Source of the DNA: Beroe forskalii
Taxonomy: Eukaryota > Ctenophora > Nuda > Beroida > Beroidae
Assembly (NCBI GenBank): GCA_011033025.1
Contig: WFMF01000349.1
Span: forward strand, 62,001 to 126,000
Length of the DNA: 64,000 nucleotides
Reading direction: 5' to 3'
Shown here: positions 31,181 through 42,826 of the stretch, one piece after another
How the letters are laid out: every line of letters begins with the position of its first letter
Numbering within the stretch: the stretch's first letter is position 1
Notes under the pieces: generated by a model
Database searches by the model: none
What the model saw: the letters and a program-made list of their open reading frames with translations, nothing else
What the model was told of the DNA's origin: nothing
Translations under genes and position numbers: made by a program

Positions 31181-31622
31181 TACAGTTTGCAAATTTATTT
31201 TGATGGATACCTAGGTAGTATCTTGATGCTTTTTAAAAGTGAGATGTAAAAGTGAGATTACTGATTCTAGTCTTGCCTTCAAAATGAAAGTTACCAAGTA
31301 ATTTTTAACTTCAATGAAACACAGAGTTAAAACTTTCGAATGATTTATAACATCTGACAATCTGTGTCAAGATTTGAATTCTTGATTTGATTATTCATGT
31401 GTATTACTATTTGTGTCATATATTTCTCCTCTATTACTCAATGATGACAAAAACAGAATTGATACCTATGGTCTGTGGAACTAATGAAACCATGACATCA
31501 TTTAGTAATAGGATAGTGAAACTATTCTTTCAGTTAAGATTCGGTTATCATACTGTTGTGAATGATTTAATCAATTTTAGCTACTGTCCTCACAAATTAA
31601 CTAACTGAGCACAGAAAAAGCC

Positions 31623-32148
31623 ATGTTGAGGCCTGGCAGTGCTGTTTGTCTGAGTTTTGTGAGAACTCTCACCACCTCACCAACACACCTTTCAAAGTTT
31701 GGCAATCTGCCAGACAGGAACTTAGACCGTGACCCAAGGAAGCACTCCTTTGATAGTAAGTGATCTGTGGTGATTTCAGCCACCAAAGTGCAGCTTTGTA
31801 TTTGCATAAGAGTATTTCCCTGCTTAATGTTGAGGAAGATTACTTAGGGTGTGACACTCACTGTTTGCCAGCTAGGAGTATTATATTGTGAATAATTGTT
31901 TAATGCCTGGTAAAAATAAAGATATCTTTCTTCATTTCGCCTGATTTGTTTCTAACTTAATCTATAATTCTATTCATGTAACTGTGAAATTCAATTCCTT
32001 GTAACCCAAACTTACTTTTTTTGCTTTAGGAGATCCGATACCACGACCTACAACTGACAGACTTCTCAAAGAGCTCAATGAGAAACGCTGGAAGCTTTTA
32101 AAACTGAAGAAACAGGAAAAAGCAAACGAAGAGAAACAAGACAAGTGA
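31623..32148 (+). CDS. Small basic protein, probably mitochondrial, unidentified
   Basis: Two exons, 31623-31755 and 32030-32148, joined in phase 1 by a clean GTAAGT donor and a TTTTTGCTTTAG acceptor, give 83 aa. The N-terminus MLRPGSAVCLSFVRTLTTSP is Arg/Ser/Leu-rich with no acidic residue, like a mitochondrial presequence. The middle (LPDRNLDRDPRKHSF, RDPIPRPTT) leads to a charged probable helix (DRLLKELNEKRWKLLKLKKQ). I do not recognise the family. It starts about 440 bp after the TIMM23-like stop on the same strand. Confidence 0.6.
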
Positions 32149-33094
32149 AATGTGCTGCACCTCATGAAAATTTCAAGGATTTCATTGACTATAATTGTAT
32201 CCACTTCTGGTAGGAGAACGAGTGCATTTCTGTCTTAACCCATTAGTGCTCAACTTTTTGTTTTTGAGAATTTTTGATAAAAATTTGAATTTTACTAGTA
32301 ACCAACATGATGAAAAATTCAGAAAAAAATTTTGTGAATAAGTACTTTACTTTTCGAGATATAACTGCATTGCTTGGAGCGTTTGAAGGGGGACTGGTGT
32401 TGCCTCAGAAGCAACATTTCTTGCTTCCTAGATTTAATGATTACTGAGAATAATTTTGATTAGTTACCCTCGGCAATAATCTAGAAACAACATCTATCTC
32501 CCTTACATGAATCATTAATTTTCCTAGTAGAAGCAATTTTAAAACTGTTGCTTTTGAGCAACATGGCTTACACTGATCAAATGGAAAATAACAGGCATTT
32601 TATGACAACGAATGTATAAAACGGGTGATATAATGAATCTGCATGAATACAAACTGTTAAAGTAACATAATACATCCATTATTTGTTGCTATTAAGCAAC
32701 ACGGGCAGAATTGAAAATAAAATTAACCTCTATTTCTATATACACAAATGCTTAAAATTTACCTTGACTGATTATTGTAAAAGTTGAAAAGGTATTGTAA
32801 AATACTAAGATGATATAAAACATTAAGCTAATATACATATCTGTTGCGTATAAGCAACATGAGCAATAAAGTCATACATAAAAATAAAAAATATTTAAAA
32901 ATCTGGCAAAATATGTCATTGACAAAATATCTCTGGGAAGTAGCTTAAACTATAATCAGTTCTCAACCTCAGCTTTGCAATAAAACTCTATTATTACTCT
33001 GTTATTTGAAGAATCAAGAAACAGTTCAGCCTATAGGGCTAAGGAAAGAAGGTTGGAAACATCTGATATGGAGTGCTATTTAGTATTTTCCATA

Positions 33095-34060
33095 TTTGTA
33101 GTTGACTGTTGTACCACAGAAACCACAGCGTGATTTCTTCTCTTGAGGCTCTATAAAGTGAAACAGTCCATCATATCTCTACACTTTTCAACTCGTCTTG
33201 CCACAGTGGAGTTATGTGTTGAGTGATTCTTTCTATGACAACTTTCTCCTGTTTGAATGCGGCTAGATAATGTCGTACAATGGACCTTAAGAACAACAAA
33301 ATGTTCCAGATTCACAGGAGTCAAGGCTGCATTCAATCTCCTCCAAGCATTGAAACAAGAGGTTTGTAGCAGAAATAAACAATGGGCCAGTACCACTTCT
33401 GTTCCTTATACCAGGTCTATAGTTGGACAAACTCTGATCCATTAAATCAGTACTCCTAGCAAAAGGATATACACTGTAATGAGGTGTGTGGCTCAACATC
33501 AACAAACTCCTTGAGTGATCTTATTCCACCTTTAGCAAAATCAATGGATTCACCCCAATACAGTTTGATCCAACAACAACTGGCGAATTGTCATTCCACT
33601 GACAGACCACAATATTATTTTCTTTCTCGAAAAGTGTTCAAAGATGCTCTGGTGTCTTTCATCGTTGACTTATCAGTCACTGGGCAATCACCCATCATAT
33701 TTCTCTTAATAGTCCCTGTAGACCCAAAAACCTCGCTCCTCTCATTTCTTTTCAACAGGGGGATGCTTGTAAAGAAATTGTCATGATATATTCGAAACTT
33801 TCCATCAGAAGCTTAGTATCACACAATTCTAAAAACAACACTAGGACCCAATCCAAAGTCCTTGGAGTACTTGTTGGAAGAATTCTTCCTTTGGTAGACA
33901 TCAAATGCATGGTATCCTTTGGGAGAAGTTGAGAGAGACATAATTTATATCCAAACTCTGATTGGCTTCTTGGGGCATCCTTTGCTTTTAATGCATTGCC
34001 AAACCTACCATAGTATGGTATCATACTCTCGTCGACATCTAGGTCCCTAAATCAAGGAGC
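33095..34060 (-). pseudogene. piggyBac transposase remnant (DDE core and C-terminal Cys-rich end)
   Basis: Fragments in several frames follow the piggyBac transposase order: the first catalytic Asp in DVDESMIPYYGRFGNA, FGYKL-type blocks and the ELCDTKLL block, then a Cys-rich end near 33095-33150 encoding SRCGFCGTT. Stops and frame breaks interrupt it, so it is not a working transposase. Confidence 0.85.
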
Positions 34061-35320
34061 AAACTTCTTTATAACGCTCCTGAAGCATGGTCATGAGAGG
34101 CCGAATCTTTGAACACTTGTCTGATCAAGATTGTCATTATCACAGAAGTGAATAGACCTTAGGATATCTCAAATCTTTTCCTTGTCATAGCCCCCTGCCA
34201 CAAGTTCTACTCTGACATCTGTTGATTCTTCCAACACATACGTTTACTGGGAAGATTGTGATAACCACCAGGAGAAGAATTGCTATAAAGCAGCACAGCT
34301 CACCTTGAGTAAGATCCTTCCAGTTAACCTCATTTTCCCTATTGCATACTTATTCGTGAAATAAATAAGTTGTTTCAAAACATCCTGATCAAAAAAATAA
34401 CTCGAATAACATTTTAGGTGTCCATACTTTGTTTCTGTGCTCATCATCAAGAAAATTTCATTTGCAATAGGGACAAAATCAATACTTGAGTCTGATCTTC
34501 ACTAGGAACCCAATTCTCAAAACTGTCCTGTGAGGTACCATCCTTGGCAGGTTCCTCAGTGGGTTGCCTCTACCGATGGAGCATCTTCTTGCCTTTCCTG
34601 CTTCATTTGCCAGCTTTTTGTTTTCCTTGCCTTGCTTGGAACGTCCTTATTCTTTCTTTGAGGGATTACAGTCTTCCTTCAACTTCAGCATCTTGTCTTT
34701 CTCTTGGCAGGAAATCCATTGATTGGAGCAGGCTTTTGCTGCTGGCTTGTATTCACTCAATTCATCTTACTGATATGATCATTGTTTCCACTCCCCCTCG
34801 AAACAATCAAGTTGCATTTCACAATTGCTAAAAAGCTGGTTGCAGATAAATTATCAGGTGTCTGCTTACTCACCACGTCCTCCCATCAACCATCATCTTC
34901 ATCAGAAATGGCTGCATTGGATGGTGAATATATGTAGAGATCAGCAGCATACCAGTTAAGTTTATTATCCCCTAGCATTTTCAATGACTGATCTACATTT
35001 AGCTGGATGTCTTTTTCTTCCTTGAGAGTCATAGGCTTGGGCCATGTTTAGACCTTTTCTGAGTTTTCTGATCCACTGAGTTCTTCATTCTGAATGCTGC
35101 CTTTGACTTGAACTAGGGTATTCATCCAGAACAAACCTGATGTCTTGTAAACTTTTGACTATAGGGAGACTTAGTTCCTTTTCATTAGCGCCTCATCTGA
35201 TATTCTTAGGAAAGAAATATTTTGATCACAGCAGATTTGTCAGCCAGCTTTTTCAAACATGTTTTCCACGACCATAGACTTAGCTTCTCCTAGAAGCCAA
35301 TTCAGCCAACAGGCAGGTGC

Positions 35321-35690
35321 CTTGTGGTACTTGAGGGTCGGGCACAGGGTCAAGGGCCCTGGGTACTTGAGGGTCGGGCCAGGTCAAGAGCCTCTGGTAC
35401 TTGAGGGTCGGGCACAGGGTCAAAGGCCTCCACTTGAGGGCCGGGCACAGGGTCAAAGGCCTCTGGTACTTGAGGGTCGGGCACAGGGTCAAGAGCCTCC
35501 TGGTACTTGAGAGGGCAAGTACAGGGTCACTTTGGCAATTTGAGGGTCGGGCACAGGGGTCAAAGGCCTCTTGGTACTTGAGGGTCGGACACAGGGTCAA
35601 GGGCCTCTGGGTACCTGAGGGTCGGGGCACAGGGTCAGGCCTCTGGTAATTGAGGGTTGGGCACTGGGAGCAGGGGCTTTTGGGTACAAG
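35321..35690. repeat. Minisatellite inside the piggyBac element, about 35-bp unit
   Basis: About ten units around GGTACTTGAGGGTCGGGCAC and AGGGTCAAAGGCCTC. G-rich compared with its surroundings. Both strands show long open frames because the unit lacks stops; these are not taken as genes. Confidence 0.92.
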
Positions 35691-35734
35691 AGTGTTCAGG
35701 CACATCACTGCATTTGAAGAGGCATATTAGCAAC

Positions 35735-35935
35735 CATCTTGCAAGAAACACCAATTCATCTTTGTATTGGTCGTATGATTTGTAAGTTTCCTTAAATTAT
35801 CCTCCATAAAAACGACCCAGTAACGGCCGCCACCTTGATTTTCACCTCACAATTTCTGCCAAGTACCATTCTCCTGAAAACTTGGCTTCAACCTTATCAC
35901 CAACCTCCCACTGTCTACAATACGGTAAGCCACTC
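35735..35935 (-). pseudogene. Tudor-like domain remnant within the piggyBac element
   Basis: The minus strand reads WEVGDKVEAKFSGEWYLAEI and then, after a one-base frame break, ENQGGGRYWVVFMEDNLRKL. The VGDxVxAKxSGxWYxAxI pattern with a following beta-strand block resembles a Tudor/agenet-type fold. It lies upstream of the transposase fragments on the same strand and could be the N-terminal part of the element's protein or a captured exon. Confidence 0.55.
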
Positions 35936-37379
35936 TGGATGACGCAAGGACATGGTCTTGACTGAAATTATCAATTAAGATGAACCTCATAAAATAAAGT
36001 CGAAACAGAAGTCGGAATTGGCTCAAAAATTAGCTAATATTCAAATTCATGATTAAGACATGAGACACACTCTTTACGCTAAAATAGTCAAAACTATGAA
36101 GACACTGCACAACATTCAATAATTAACGTGAACAAATTTGGTAAAGCTATGATAATTAGCTAGTTAGCTAAGAAGATAATATACTCATAGTAATGTAAAC
36201 TATATAAAAATGAAAACATAACTATTCTTTGCGGATATGTTATGTACATTGTATTTATGACATACAATACCAAATACACTAATACAGCAAACAGGTCGAC
36301 ATGGTACAACGGAAATGCGTGAACTGCAATCAATTGAAACATGGAAATAAGGAAGTGAATTTTATTGAAATAGACGAATGTCTCACACAGGTAATGATAT
36401 AATGATATGAGATCATCATGCCGTGAAGTGCTTGCACCAAACCTAGAGAATTCACAATTAATAGTGGTGTCGTCATTGTTTTCATCCATGTTGCCTAGAA
36501 TAAATATTTACAATTTATATAACGTATCTGGGAAAGTACTACTATGATATCAATAAGAATGGATTGATAATAAATCAGAAATATGCTTAATGGCCATGAA
36601 ACACACATTAATGGTAGAGGAGCCCATGTTGCCTGTGAAGCAACATTTTTGCTTTTTGCTTAGGGAATCAATGGAAATTTTAGACATGTCTCTCAACAAT
36701 AAATTAGACCCTATGATTCTATTTTTTAGGGGGATAAAAGATTTTTGGACAAAAATCACGTAAATGAAATGTTGTTTTAAAGCAACAAGGCCCGTGTTGC
36801 TTTTTAGATACACGAATTTAAAATGCCGATAGTTCTGTGAATAATTGATGGTTTTCTTGGTTTTTTCACCAAATTCATGCTAAAAGGCTGAAAAATAAAT
36901 AGTCGGTGGCGTTTATGACCACAACTACAATTTTTGTCAACAGCATTATTTCTAATTGAGATGAAAAATAATTAGGTTTTTAATAGCCCATCCAATTAAG
37001 TATTAATTACTAATTGATTGTGCCTAAAACTGAAGAAGACCACGCATGACAAATTTTCAGGGTATCATGGGCATATATAAAGAAAAAAATGGTTCAAAAA
37101 ATTGATTTGCTACATGTTGAAAATGGCGTTTAAAGATTTGTTGTTTAAAAGTTACGCGAGCACTAATGGGTTAAAGAACTTCTATATTAAAAGTATTATT
37201 GATGACATTCGTATTCGTAGTTAACTCGTAAATCCTACGAACATCATTCTAATGACAATGCTGTCGGATAAATTATGTAGAACAACTGACGTTGTCTCGT
37301 AGACTGCTAGACATTGATGACATTTAGACATTAACTGCTGATCGATAATATACGCTAATCTATAACGGCTTATAATGTG

Positions 37380-37514
37380 GTACTGTTGCTGTTATAATTG
37401 CTTGAAGCGAAGCTGAGTGAAAATTGCAGCAGGAAATACTCGAGGCGAAGCCGAGTTTGATTAGTGCACTCATTTTACGAGGGGAAGCCGAGTGCAATAT
37501 AAGAGCAACAGTAC
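37380..37514. mobile_element. Small inverted-repeat element with GAGGCGAAGCCGAG motifs, copy 1
   Basis: Ends GTACTGTTGCT and AGCAACAGTAC are inverted repeats. Inside, three GCGAAGC-type palindromes (AAGCGAAGCTGAG, CGAGGCGAAGCCGAG, CGAGGGGAAGCCGAG) recur. It is part of the duplicated GPCR block, with the partner at 41487-41625. Confidence 0.7.
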
Positions 37515-38692
37515 AACTAGGGGACGTTAGATGAGCAAAATATATAATTTGTTTTTGAGGAATTCATGTAGCCCAATAATTCCATAATTGTTAACCCATT
37601 GTCGGCAATCTTAAAAACAAAATAATTAATACCTGTCTTTTTAACGTGTGTATTTTGAGAACCTCGCCATTTCTGGAAATATCATTTGATTTCTTATTCC
37701 CCCGCCTACGATCTGTTAAGAACCTCGCTAATCGCCATTTCTGGAAATATCACTTGATTTCTAATTTCCCCGCCCCCGATCTCTTAGGTTTTGATCTGTC
37801 ACCCCACTCACCCATCCGAACTTCAATCAATCCCCAAAAAGGAGTTGCTCTGCGGTTTGACAGGAGACGTGTGCTGCGCTACCAGCTGTTGTGACGTTAT
37901 GCTTGCGAGCCCATAATTCAATTTCACGGTATATGCATTATAATGGAATTAAACACCATATTCTGTGTTTATGCCCTTGTCAGGGGTCAATCGGCTACCG
38001 AGTAGGTGCAGCCTCGACATATACGGTGAAAACTGCATTTAGTGAAATTCTTGATTAACCACCCACCAAAATAACACTCAAAGTAATCCAATTATAGTAA
38101 ATAGTTAACTCAAATCAACGGTTCTTTTCAAAGTGGCTTGGAATATAAAGTCGTCAAGCGGTCGAGAGAGGGAGAGAGGGACACGGGATTCGATGGGGGT
38201 GGCATTTTGTAGGCGTACGAGCAGCTATTGTGTCAATCGTTGGTATATACAAAGTGTGTTTCTCAACACAACCCCAGATTATGTATAGTGTGGCATAAAA
38301 TACCACCTAGTTTATATGTTTGCCGTTGCAATGTAGCTTGCTATTATTAGAACTGATAACACGAAGGCGATAGCAACATTAGTAGCATTTATTTACTGCT
38401 CTGGCCTCTGAAAAAGAATTGCGGCTTTAATTCAGCTATCTGGGAACATTGGCGATCAGTTCCCAGAAGCACCTTTTTTTAGATATTAATGATGTTTCGT
38501 GATATTTTGCTTTATTTCATTTGTATCAAATTAACACTAGTTTTTTATATTGCTCCCTTTTTTAGTTTGTTTTCCCTTCAATCAAACAATCCCTAAGTTC
38601 CCTAATCGCTTGATTCCCCAAATTAGCTGATAACAGTCCATAAATTGCTTTCTTAACCTTTTACACCTCTCATAGCAAATTATAAATCTACC

Positions 38693-39250
38693 ATGACCCA
38701 ATCCGACTCTCCTTCTTCCTGGAAGCTTTCCCTCAACTCTTCCTGGGACATATCCCGGTCAGCTGGGACTTACAGCACGCTCATCATCATGTCCCTGGCG
38801 GCGGTGGTGGCTATTGCTGGCAACTTCATGGTGATAGTACTCTTCATGAGGATCAAGAGAATAGCAAGGCTGACGCCCCATGTGTGAGCATTTTACCGCC
38901 TTTTGATGTTTTTAATATTCATTGATATTGTCAGGCGGAGGAAGCAATTTTTAAGAAATTATTCATATTTCAATTTTTCAAAGGTCCACTCGTATCAGCC
39001 TTGTTAACACGGATTTTATCTTGCAACAGTATACTAATCTCCATCTTTGAGCCCAATATATCCCTTCCTAACACCCTTCTCTTCAGATTCCTCACCAACT
39101 TGGCTCTGTGTGACCTGATCCTGGGAATAAAACTACCTCTCTTTTTCCTTGTGACGCTGGGTTTCGGTGACGCCTGGATATTCCAGGACCCTACAGCATG
39201 TCTAGTTGCAGGGATAGCTGACTCCCTGGCTTTCAGACTCGTCGTTGCCA
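38693..39250 (+). pseudogene. Partial GPCR, copy B (exons 1 and 2 only)
   Basis: Exon 1 (38693-38883) starts MTQSDSPSSWKLSLNSSWDI and carries TM1; exon 2 (39087-39250) carries TM2 and the start of TM3 (FLTNLALCDLILGIKLPLFF). Both keep open frames and intact GTGAGC and GTAAGT donors, almost identical to copy C. No exon 3 onward follows before copy C begins, so it cannot make a receptor alone. It could act as an alternative 5' start, skipping copy C exons and splicing to 44064. Confidence 0.8.
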
Positions 39251-39344
39251 GTAAGTTTTATTATTAATTTAGGAAGGAAATTTAATGAAATTTAGACTTC
39301 CAGAGACTATTATGATTAAACTTTTTGCAGCATGAGTTTTGACA

Positions 39345-41245
39345 CCAAGCTACGAGGATTACAATATTCGGGTGCCCCGCCCTTTTTGTTTTTTGGATCA
39401 CCTATATATTTTGTTTTTCCATGCTTAAATTAGCATTTAAACTGATTTTTAGCAAAAAATTCCGGATGCCCAAAAATTTTCCCCTTTAAATAATTTTGGG
39501 GGTTTTTTCCCAAAAACGATCAAAATATCAAATGCACTCTTAAATAGTCATTTTACACAGACAGACAGATGCACGAACACTCTGAAATTATTAATATAGA
39601 TTGCTCGTTCGTAACGTCAACTATTGCAGAGGTAACGTCTATAATATGTGAAGCTTCTATATAATTTTTTCATTTCATAGCGTCTTATTATATTGTCCTA
39701 ATCTCAGACATCTTAACAGCGGTTGCACGCTATCATTGAAAACACTGACTTTTATAGACAGTTCGATTTTGTCGAAAACCCCATATTGCAATTCCTTGAA
39801 AATTGCATCACCATTTAAACGTCTATTTATCCCGCACAACTGGAGTTATAATATCGGTAGTTTTCCAATAAGGATGACGTCATCTGCCTACTTAACTGCC
39901 AACAGGCATTATCATTATATTCCCCCTCAACGGCCTCTTTATGTTCCCTCTATTATTATTTCTACAGTTTTCAGTTTCTCTGTGTGTACTGCTTTACTGC
40001 TTTAATGGGTGATTTACCGTAATAATATTCATTAGTTCTAGTCTTTTTAAAACGTTTTGTAGAATTTTTAGTAATACTGGGAGCAGCGGAACACATTTTT
40101 ACCAAAAATTTGCAGTGGCTAGCTCTCTAGCTCACAAAACGTTTGAGTTGTCAACAAAAAACAGGGAATTTATAATAGGCTTTCATGACCCCGCCCTTGG
40201 ACTAATATGTTAATCTCAAAATCAATGCCCGATAACCAAATGTCCTCAACTGTAAATCAAGTTTGCTCAACAACCTCGTGCTGCAGTAACTGATAAAAGA
40301 TGAGTAGGCATGCAAAACTCGCCATCGGAGAATTTTACTCATATTTTCTGACGTATATCGCAACTATGAAGTTCAAGATAGTTCCAGATAAAAACGAGGA
40401 TATTGCCAAATATCGTTTATCATACCTACGCGTATATATAAAACACCATCATATATAGCTTGTACCTAAACACCACGTTATAAAACCGTGATCTCGAAAG
40501 TCACACGAGGATATATCATGAAGTTGATAATTATACGGTGAAGTAGAACTAGAATTGTAAGAGAATCATAAAGAGAAGGAGGTGATGACGAGGAACATGA
40601 TGGAAATTTTGAAGCATTCCTATGAAATTAAAAGGAAATAACCACTACCCTGTATGCATTATTATATATCGCAACACGCGCGCAAGTTAATCAGTTAATC
40701 AAGACACCTTGGGAGTTCTACTACCCATCGTGTCTTATAACCTTAACTCTAACTTTCCTCTGCAGGGCATATAAAACAAGTTAGTCTGAAATGTTACCAT
40801 TATATTGGAGTCATCGTATAGTTCTCGTCAACTAGTAAAATCTTTTTCTTTTTAGTTTCATGAGTTTCCTTTTACTTTTCACGTTTCATTCGATTGTAAA
40901 TTCATATCGAATTCAATCGTAGAATTCAATCGTCGAATTCAATCGTTGAATCAAATCGTTGAATCAAATCAAATTTCGTACAAGTCGACATTGCTTTCTA
41001 GAATTCGGACGCTCTCTTCAAGATATTTAAAGCATGCCGATTCAGAAATCAGAATAACATCATAAGAAGGAAATGAAGGAAAATTCCCAGTTTTCAGTTA
41101 AAATCATGTTAATTTGTCTGACAACAGGACAACAGTAGTTTATCAAATGAAAGGCCGTTAGAAAATCTTAGACTGGACCAGGGTGGTATATGAACAGCAT
41201 AACACTCAGAGATGTCGGGTGAGGGGTATTTTGCAATAAGTGCTC
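39345..41245. other. Unique spacer between GPCR copies B and C
   Basis: AT-rich, no supported exon. A 90-codon open frame at 39736-40005 has no recognisable domain. A short run of GAATTCAATCGT-type units lies at about 40905-40970. Confidence 0.5.
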
Positions 41246-41486
41246 GAGTAGGAAAACGAGCGCATTTCTTGTCTTGAAGAACTTTTATTGCGCATTTCTG
41301 ATGACATTCTCGTATTCGTAGTTAACTCGTAAATCCTACGAAACATTTTAACGAAAATGCCGTCCGATAAATTATGTAAAACAACTGACGTGTGACGTTG
41401 TCTCCTAGACTGCTAGACACTGGATGACATTTAGACATTAACCGCTGATGGATAATATACGACAATCTTTAACGGCTTATAATGTG

Positions 41487-41625
41487 GTACTGTTGCTGTT
41501 AATGTTATAATTGCTTGAAGCGAAGCTGAGTGAAAATTGCAGCAGTAAATACTCGAGGCGAAGCCGAGTTTGATTAGTGCACTCATTTCACGAGGAGAAG
41601 CCGAGTGCAATAGGAGCAACAGTAC
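41487..41625. mobile_element. Small inverted-repeat element with GAGGCGAAGCCGAG motifs, copy 2
   Basis: Partner of 37380-37514 with the same GTACTGTTGCT/AGCAACAGTAC ends, carried along by the segmental duplication. Confidence 0.7.
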
Positions 41626-42826
41626 CACTAGGGGACGTTAGATTAGGAAAAAATATTTGTTTTTGAGGAATTCATGTAGCCCAATAATTCTATAATTGTT
41701 TACCCATCGTCGTCAATCTTAAAAAAACAAAATAATTATTACCTGTGTATTAACGTGTGTATTTTGAGAACCTCGCCATTTCTGGAAATATCATTTGATT
41801 TCTCGATTCCCCGCCCCCAATCTCTTAAGAACCTCGCGCCATTTCTGGAAATATCACTTGATTTCTAATTTCCCCGCCCCCGATCTCCTAAGTTTTGATC
41901 TGTCACCCCACTCACCCTGCCGAACTTCAATCAATCCCCAAAAAGGAGTTGCTCTGCGGTTTGACAGGAGACGTGTGCTGCGCTACCAGCAGTTGTGACG
42001 TTATGCTTGCGAGCCCATAATTTAATTTCACGGTATATGCATTATAATGGAATTAAACACCATATTCTGTGTTTATGCCCTTGTCAGGGGTCAATCGGCT
42101 ACCGAGTAGGTGCAGGCTCGACATATACGGTGAAAAACTGCATTTTAGTGAAATTCCTTGGATTAACCACCCACCCAAAATAACACTCAAAGTAATCCAA
42201 TTATAGTAAATAGTTAACTCAAATCAACGGTTCTTTTCAAAGTAGCTTGGAATATAAAGTCGTCAAGCGGTCGAGAGAGGGAGAGAGGGACACGGGATTC
42301 GATGGGGGTGGCATTTTGTAGGCGTACGAGCAGCTATTGTGTCAATCGTTGGTATATACAAAGTGTGTTTCTCAACACGACCCCAGATTATGTATAGTGT
42401 GGCATAAAATACCACCTAGTTTATATGTTTGCCGTTGCAATGTAGCTTGCTATTATTAGAACTGATAAGACGAAGGCGATAGCAACATTAGTAGCATTTA
42501 TTTACTGCTCTGGCCTCTGAAAAAGAATTGCGGCTTTAATTCAGCTATCTGGGAACAATGGCGATCAGTTCCCAGAAGCACCTTTTTTAAATATTAATGA
42601 TGTGTCGTGATCTTTTGCTTTTTTATTTGTATCAAATTTACTCTAGTTGTTGTTATTTTTTTAACTTATTTTTTTATATTGCTTCATTTTTTAGTTTGTT
42701 TTTCCTTCAATCAAACACCCTCCCTAAGTTCCCTTATCGCTCCTTGATTCCCCAAATTAGCTGATTAAAACCCTGAAATTACTTTCTTAACCCCATACAT
42801 CTCTCATAGCAAATTATAAATCTACC

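Larger units (their letters stand above)
32239..37170 (-). mobile_element. piggyBac-type DNA transposon, decayed, about 4.9 kb
   Basis: Perfect 13-bp terminal inverted repeats (CCCATTAGTGCTC at 32239-32251, its complement at 37158-37170) are each flanked by TTAA (32235-32238 and 37171-37174), the piggyBac target duplication. The minus strand carries transposase remnants: VDESMIPYYGRFG (about 34000-34035), SEFGYKL, and LELCDTKLLMESFEY. Palindromes of the GTTGCTNNNNAGCAAC type cluster near both ends, and an expanded minisatellite lies at 35321-35690. Confidence 0.93.
32205..39341. repeat. Duplicated GPCR 5' block, copy B, split by piggyBac
   Basis: Copy B runs from about 32210, is interrupted by the piggyBac element at 32235-37174, and continues to about 39341. 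It matches copy C (about 41250-43475) over roughly 2.2 kb: upstream sequence, the GAGGCGAAGCCGAG hairpin element, the 5' region, exon 1, intron 1 and exon 2 of the GPCR. Similarity stops shortly after the exon 2 donor at a shared TGCAGCATGAGTT. Confidence 0.9.

Noticed and set aside
35259-35708. Long open frames on both strands near 35.3-35.7 kb
   Set aside because: They come from a stop-free 35-bp minisatellite unit inside the piggyBac element; no domain is present.
39736-40005. 90-codon plus-strand open frame between the GPCR copies
   Set aside because: No recognised domain, no splice context and composition like the surrounding AT-rich DNA.
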